Assembly: GCA_037389465.1 (NCBI GenBank) | Contig: JAZARR010000146.1 | Coordinates: 2,760,001-2,824,000, forward strand | DNA from: Baylisascaris procyonis | Lineage: Eukaryota > Nematoda > Chromadorea > Rhabditida > Ascarididae | Reading direction: 5' to 3' | DNA length: 64,000 bases | Part shown: positions 58,624 to 64,000 of the stretch, in pieces | Layout of the letters: every line of letters starts with the position of its first letter | How positions within the stretch are numbered: position 1 is the first letter of the stretch | Notes under the pieces: model-generated | What the model was told of the DNA's origin: nothing | Database searches by the model: none | Seen by the model: only the letters and a program-made list of their open reading frames with translations | Program-made: the position numbers and the translations under genes

Positions 58624-59274
58624 TCTGTGTAAAGTGCGCGCTTATCAAAAGAAAAGCGCCACTGAGAAAAGATGTCATCTCCGTCTAGCAAAGAAAGTAG
58701 TGCACAGCTTTACTACTCGCATGAAAAGAATATCCGAATCAGACGATTTTTGAGAAAGAAACGAAGGTAGCTTCGCGAATTTGAAGCAATTCAATCGAGT
58801 TTTCAATCTGAATGATGCGAAAGCATTCCTCCAAACTTGTCACCACGAAGAAATGCGCTTTCTTATGAAATTTACTAAAACTGAAAAGTTTTACATTCGA
58901 ATCAGAGAAGCAATCTATTCCACGAGGTCGTACCATCCTTCTAATTTGGCATATGCAAAAAAGGTGTGATGATGAAAGAGCAGAGGAATTTAACAGAGAA
59001 TTTGCGCATATGTGTGAAAAAAATAAACTTTTATTTGAACTTCTACTGAACGGAAATACATCGAAAAATCTCGTCCATACCTAACTAGTGAGGTGTTTGT
59101 TTTTTTTTCACCTGAAATATTCAGGATCCCTTCTTAGAATCTTTATTAGTCGTCACAATTAAAAATTGTGCAGTTTAAAAGCTCTGGATGTGGAAGTGAA
59201 CAAAATTTGTCCAGCTAACATTTAAAAGAAAATGCACAAAACTCTAGCGAAAGATTTGAAGCAACGCATTTCAG

Positions 59275-59449
59275 TACTATAGTGAGCACACGCAACGCCG
59301 TTGTGCTCAGGTGCGATCCAAGTGGCGATGCAGCTGATCGCAAGCGCAGTATTACACTGTGCATTCAGCTGCAAGATGTTGTGAGCGCTTTCCTAACCTC
59401 GCGTTTTGATAAGTTCTCGTTTGTTGCTAACTCAGTGTACTTACGACCG
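59275..59449 (+). CDS. Candidate exon of an unidentified cysteine-containing protein (A)
   Basis: Acceptor GCATTTCAG and donor CCG|GTAAAT bound 175 nt open in one frame: STRNAVVLRCDPSGDAADRK, then SITLCIQLQDVVSAF. Both splice signals are good and codon usage looks coding. Family unknown. It could be an upstream exon of the segments at 60.4-61.4 kb. Confidence 0.4.
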
Positions 59450-60474
59450 GTAAATGCGAAACACTTTTCTTTGAAAACGGTGGCAGCAAACAATGAAATT
59501 TTTTGAAGCAAAACTTCCAACTAAATCAATCAGCTATATCATTTTTATCTTCTTTTTTTTTTTCTGCGCTTTTGCAAAAACGTATAACGGAGGCCTTGTC
59601 TATCCTTGCGCTTATCCACTCGGATATCTCATACTCAAAATCTATTCTACCAATTCGGAATAAACTCACGAGTTCAGTGTTCTGGCCTTCTTCAGGCTCA
59701 CCTTTAAGCGACAAACATCGCATCCTCCGATCTGGCCGTTCTACGAGCACTAAAATTTTTACTTCCACTTCCTACCAAAGCCACTGTGCTGTATTCCGAC
59801 GGAGGGTGCCCTTTTTCATCAAATACTGCCAATGCGCCTAATTCCTTATTCAAGTATTCATTGAGAAAATGCGGCGGGAAGGGAGGGGACATAATGAGGA
59901 AGCAAGCGAGAGAACAGTCCGGGGCTGTCGGCTTATTCTGCTGGCGTTCGGTGACTGCAAAATTCCGAAATAACACCAAAGACGGGTGGATATGGGAAGA
60001 TCAGGCTTTGTATGCATCTCACCGGTTGGAATTTATGAATGCCAATGGGTTATGACTGCGTTCAGAAATGTTGAACACAGAAAAACACACCACTTTTCAA
60101 ATTTCGCCCGTGCCTCGAAGATTTCAGCCTGTGGCTGCTGATTCCTCAAAGGTACGGCGGGCTGATTAAATGTACAATAAGCACCAAACAACTCTGAAAA
60201 AAATCCATTCAATGCCTTGTCAACTTCAAAGAATTATGCTATGAAGAAGGCACGAAGGCAATAGCCAGTGCTGACTGATAACCTCTTACTTATTATGAAA
60301 CTGAAAAAAGGCTTTTCCAATTAAACCGAAGAACCATAGAGCCGAAAGAAAAACTGTCGAGCAGAATGTCTCAGTTTTCATTCTAAGGAACCACAGTAAA
60401 AGGTGAGCATTTTAGAACGTGGTGGAGGCTCAACGTCGCCAAATTTCCGCCTGGCAACTATTCATTACGTTTGC

Positions 60475-60616
60475 AGTTTTGCTTGGAACCTCAGAAAGCT
60501 GTTGTGAGCGTGAAATAAAAGGGTTTTATGAATTCAGAGAGGCACTTGAACTCGAACTTGCAGTCAAACCGCTACACATCACGCAGATAACTCGAACTCA
60601 GAAGCTGCGCAAATAA
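60475..60616 (+). CDS. Candidate exon of an unidentified cysteine-containing protein (B)
   Basis: Strong acceptor TACGTTTGCAG, then LLGTSESCCEREIKGFYEFR and EALELELAVKPL. It stays open to TAA at 60614-60616; a GTCAAA donor at 60570 is possible. The CC pair and helical text suggest a secreted nematode protein, but the phase to neighbouring segments is not settled. Confidence 0.3.
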
Positions 60617-60813
60617 CTTTTCTCCGTTGTGCGGATGCGATAGGAGGATAATATCGCAAATGGAAAGTTCTCTTCTCTATTTCCGCACACCCTCGCGCTT
60701 CATCACGATGCCCGCATTCCTCTCAACTGTGCCCACCTCAAGAAATAAGTTCTAAAAAATTTCAGAATGCCTTCTGCGAATGACCAAGAATATTATGTTG
60801 GAGGAATGGAGGA

Positions 60814-61047
60814 ATGGTTATGGATAGCATAGCGCCTAGCCACGTGATGCAGTGCAAAAAAGCGGCTAAAGAATTTGAGATAGTATGCACGAAACTGCAA
60901 GATCAACGATTGCACGCATGCATGCTAAGAGTGTTAGCGCAAACACAGCGTGCAAACATCACTGCTCTTTTAGTGCCCTCGTTTAATAACGATCAACAGT
61001 GCTGGAGGATGGTATCAGTTTTCCTTCCGCATTGGCAACTTAGATAA
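60814..61047 (+). CDS. Candidate exon of an unidentified cysteine-containing protein (C)
   Basis: Reads MQCKKAAKEFEIVCTKLQDQ then HACMLRVLAQTQRANIT and NDQQCWRM: helices with spaced cysteines and an N-glycosylation motif (NIT). It resembles small secreted helical nematode proteins in general, but no domain is assigned. A donor ATG|GTATCA at 61011 and acceptor CTTACAG at 61058 would remove a 48-bp intron and extend it. Confidence 0.35.
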   Translation: MVMDSIAPSHVMQCKKAAKEFEIVCTKLQDQRLHACMLRVLAQTQRANITALLVPSFNNDQQCWRMVSVFLPHWQLR

Positions 61048-61058
61048 TTCAACTTACA

Positions 61059-61381
61059 GAAAGACATGCTTCGCAATGTTTCTGATCATGAATTCAGTGA
61101 ACTGTACCTTAACGTTGTGTTCGGTTGATACATATGTTCCCAACATTTTTTGTGCAAAAGTTTCTCATCCTCGCACGAATGCGCAAGAACAGAATTTTTT
61201 ATGCTGCATGATTGTCCGAACTCTGAATTATCAAACGATATGTAATGCTCCTGCTTATGGGCTCATAGGAACATTTCTTCCAATTAAAAACTGTGGCACA
61301 TTAAAATGGCAAGACATCAGTTTTCCGGCTTGCTCTACATTCCGATTCAACCGGACTCGAAATTTGCTGAGACGACGATAG
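61059..61381 (+). CDS. Candidate cysteine-rich coding segment (D)
   Basis: An open frame follows the acceptor CAACTTACAG: NSVNCTLTLCSVDTYVPNIF, then CAKVSHP, FLCCMIVRTL, ICNAP and NCGTLKW, ending at TAG. It has eight or more cysteines and two or three N-glycosylation motifs. An alternative frame (MLRNVSDHEFSELYLNVVF) better matches the phase of the preceding segment, so the true reading is unresolved. Confidence 0.3.
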
Positions 61382-63744
61382 ACATTTGCCTTAGGCTTGT
61401 GCTAAAACACCATTTCTCAGCACTTATAATATCACTCTTGAAAAACTGCGGATGTTTGGCAGCGTAGGGATACGGCTAAACACCGACAGGGGGAATAAGA
61501 ATCGGTCATACTCTTACGACTAAGTAAGGCCTGATCATTACCAATGGAAATCCTTCGAAACTGGCCGAAAAAACCCGCCTGTATCACCCTATCTTCACAG
61601 GCCTGCATCAGCTTTTAAAAAAATCGTCATGTGATAATTCGGCTCAGTCAACACCACTAAAAACAGCAGAAAAATTGTCGGAAACCTTTTCGTCAACAAA
61701 ATTTCTAAACAAAAAAGGCAATATGTCTGCCTGACGCACTCCCTAAGCGGTGATCTATCGTATCAGTTTAGCAAGCAAAACGAGAACTGCACCTTCAGAC
61801 GTCTTTTTTCATTAATTGAAGCGTTGAGTCGAACTTGCCGGACATAACTCACTGGCAGGCGAAGCTCCTTGAGCGTGCGCATTGAGATTTTTAGTGCTAC
61901 CTGAAATTGATGCAAGCATGTATTCGCTTTGCGCAGAATGCTGCCTGAGCAGAGTGCCGTATCGAAATGAAGGATCTCTGCGAGTAGAGCATCAATCGAA
62001 CAGAATGCTTCCTCTCAGGACTATAGAAAAGAGCTAGAACTTTCGTCTTTAAAGACGAGGCACCTGTCAATTGCCGTCTCTGCCATTCATGCTATGAAAG
62101 CCGGTTACGGCCCCACCAATAAGTAAAAATTTCCTTTATCGTTTGTAGAGCTCTGAGAACAAGTTATTTTTGTGCACACAACCTTGCAAAGCTACCTTCA
62201 GGGCAACGGGCTTTTTAGCTCACGTCAATAATGCGGATGCAAAAAAAAAACATGAAAAAAATGTGAACAACCATTCTGGCACGTCTGCAAGTCACGTTCA
62301 ACTTAAATAGTGGTATGCGTATTGTTTCGACATCACTTTATGGTTGGTGATCACTGCATATCGCCTTTGTCTTCATCGCGAATTTCGCCATATCTGCTCA
62401 TAGCTTCGAGCGATGCTTCACTTAGAAAACGAACAAACATATTCCACTCAGTTAGGTGATATTCGTTTCAGTTGTGCTACTCGGTGTATTGCTCTGGGCA
62501 CTTGATCCTCTTAGGCGCTCATAAGCGCATCGATAACGATTTAAAGTCTTTCGAATTCAACCTTGTCGCTGCTCATGGCATGGCATCATCCTAACGAAGC
62601 GGTCGGACTTATTAAAAGGTGGGGCGCTTCTTGGTGCATCCTGTGCGGTTCATACCAACCATCTCACATATGTCGTAGGTATGGAATAATTCTCTCATAT
62701 CACTGTGACAGCTTTGCAATAATTTGTCAAATCACTTCTGCACATATGCCGCAGACAGTTCCCGCTTTTGCATTCTACTGCTTCTACTTTCTTTCTACCC
62801 CACGCCTTTTGACACCAAATGCGATACTTCACTTATATCAATCCAAGACAGAAAGACGAGAAAATTTTTTATTGCGTTCCATCCTTCAGCAGCATTCCGG
62901 AGTGGTAAATGAGCTCATCTCCGAAGAAAGCGTTTAGTAGAAGGTGTCCGAAAATTCAGGGAGGTAGGGAAGTAGTGAGGGATTGATGGGGAGGGGGAAG
63001 AGGTAGAGGGGATGGGGGAGAGAGGAATTTAGTGAAGGCTATTAGCCTCTGGTTGAAGGGTTATGCCGTGCTCCAATTGCTTGTGATGTGTGATCATCCT
63101 CGCTATCGAAATGGCACAAATATGATCATTAATCTTGTTCAGGTATGGTCATCTGCATCTTCGTTGTTCCATTCATATCTCAGGAGCAGCAAAACCACCA
63201 GCATAATTTGATAGCGAGGCAACGTGTTGAAATGTGTATTTGCTCTATAGTAGATTTTTATGAAATAATTCAGAAACCCCTTAAAAACACATCTGCTATG
63301 CTGGTTGAGGGAAATAATTCATCAAGGGAGATGCACAAAACTTCACTCAGATAAAAGGTTAGCGAGATTTGTTTCCATAGTCACCCCAGCCATTGATTAA
63401 AGAAGATGGCTTAATCGGTGCCCGTCTGGTCGGTGGTAGCACAATGAGGATTCCAGGAAAGCGCTTTCCCAATGGAGCTGCTTCTCGCGCTTCAATACCC
63501 GTTGATTGATTCGCGTAATCCGGGCTGGCCCCCTCGCATGGCTTTTCACGATGCAGCTTTCCACGAGTATATATATATATTGATTTTGAATTCGTATGAC
63601 CGTCAGCGTCAACGCTCATTTGCGGCGGATTCTCGACCCTCTTGACTAAACCCCTAACGTCGTTCTTCATGTGCTATTATACGTACGCATTTACTCTCAG
63701 TTTGCTCGTTAACGAGCCTCGAGATGTGCCTTGCTTTTCGTGTC
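61382..63744. other. Stretch with no supported gene
   Basis: 62563-62937 is open for 124 codons with clustered cysteines (SWCILCGSYQPSHICRRYG). 63181-63354 follows a good acceptor (CATATCTCAG) and reads EQQNHQHNLIARQRVEMCIC. Either may belong to the RING-type gene at the right edge, but phases are not established. Confidence 0.35.
62959..63033 (+). other. G-rich purine tract with quadruplex potential
   Basis: Seven runs of three to five G within 75 bp (for example GGGGAGGGGGAAGAGG and GGGGATGGGGGAGAG), enough for one or two stacked G-quadruplexes on the plus strand. Confidence 0.6.
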
Positions 63745-63881
63745 ATAATTTCTTTAACTTGCCAAGAATTGTATACATTTATCGACGACATCCGAAATTC
63801 CTTTGCAGAAGTTGCTTTGACGATACTCTATATAAACCCCCCTTGGCCAGTTTATGCGATCACTCATTTTGTTTGCTTTAG
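63745..63881 (+). CDS. Probable RING-finger exon at the right edge (partial gene)
   Basis: Reads FLCRSCFDDTLYKPPLASLC then DHSFC, fitting the first half of a C3HC4 RING: C-x2-C-x11-C-x-H-x2-C. RING proteins are usually E3 ubiquitin ligases. Two more cysteines (CFSC) lie about 22 residues upstream in the same frame. A TAG follows CLL at 63879, so a splice such as T|GTTTGC at 63871 must supply the remaining zinc ligands beyond the window. The acceptor CCTTTGCAG at 63809 would make the first cysteine come from an earlier exon. Confidence 0.4.
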
Positions 63882-64000
63882 TTGTCATCCAAAGCAACTG
63901 TTTGTAAGCGACCATATTTTATTGCTAATTACTCCAAATAATAGCTTAAAATGAAGCCATAGTACAGCTCTTTAGGCAGCATTTCAAGCCACCAACCTAA

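Overview
The window reads as nuclear DNA of a nematode. The clearest evidence is a complete, intron-split innexin (the invertebrate gap-junction family) with short coding exons, TTTCAG/TTGCAG splice acceptors and a likely trans-splice acceptor 15 nt before its ATG. Supporting signs are AT-rich introns, long AT, AC and GT microsatellites, and a decayed RTE-type retrotransposon. A clade V (rhabditid/strongylid) origin is my inference from the look of the innexin and the splice sites. No bacterial, phage, rRNA, tRNA or CRISPR feature was seen.

Layout. 1-34.7 kb is gene-poor and holds microsatellites, homopolymer tracts and a few coding-like open frames that I cannot assign (1.6-2.2 kb minus; 16.2-16.6 kb plus; 20.2-20.5 kb plus). 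34.8-43.6 kb holds the innexin gene on the plus strand: nine exons whose phases all agree, giving a 428-residue product. 43.8-46.7 kb holds phase-consistent plus-strand exons of an unidentified gene. 46.8-58.6 kb holds a minus-strand F-box/leucine-rich-repeat gene that I assembled from eleven small exons; at least one internal exon is still missing. Its stop lies about 100 bp from the stop of the converging plus-strand gene. An antisense RTE-like remnant (about 52.2-54.0 kb) and a 164-codon antisense ORF (54.8-55.3 kb) sit in its introns. 59.3-61.4 kb has cysteine-rich plus-strand coding segments, and the right edge (63.7-63.9 kb) has a probable RING-finger exon of a gene that leaves the window.

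How the genes fit together. The innexin would form plasma-membrane gap-junction or hemichannel pores. The F-box/LRR protein would be the substrate receptor of an SCF ubiquitin ligase. The RING exon may be another ubiquitin-system gene, but nothing links these genes in one pathway. No novel system is demonstrated. The most unusual structures are a perfect 61-bp palindrome in innexin intron 7, a 129-bp AT tract 15 bp after an innexin splice donor, and the nested antisense elements within the F-box gene.
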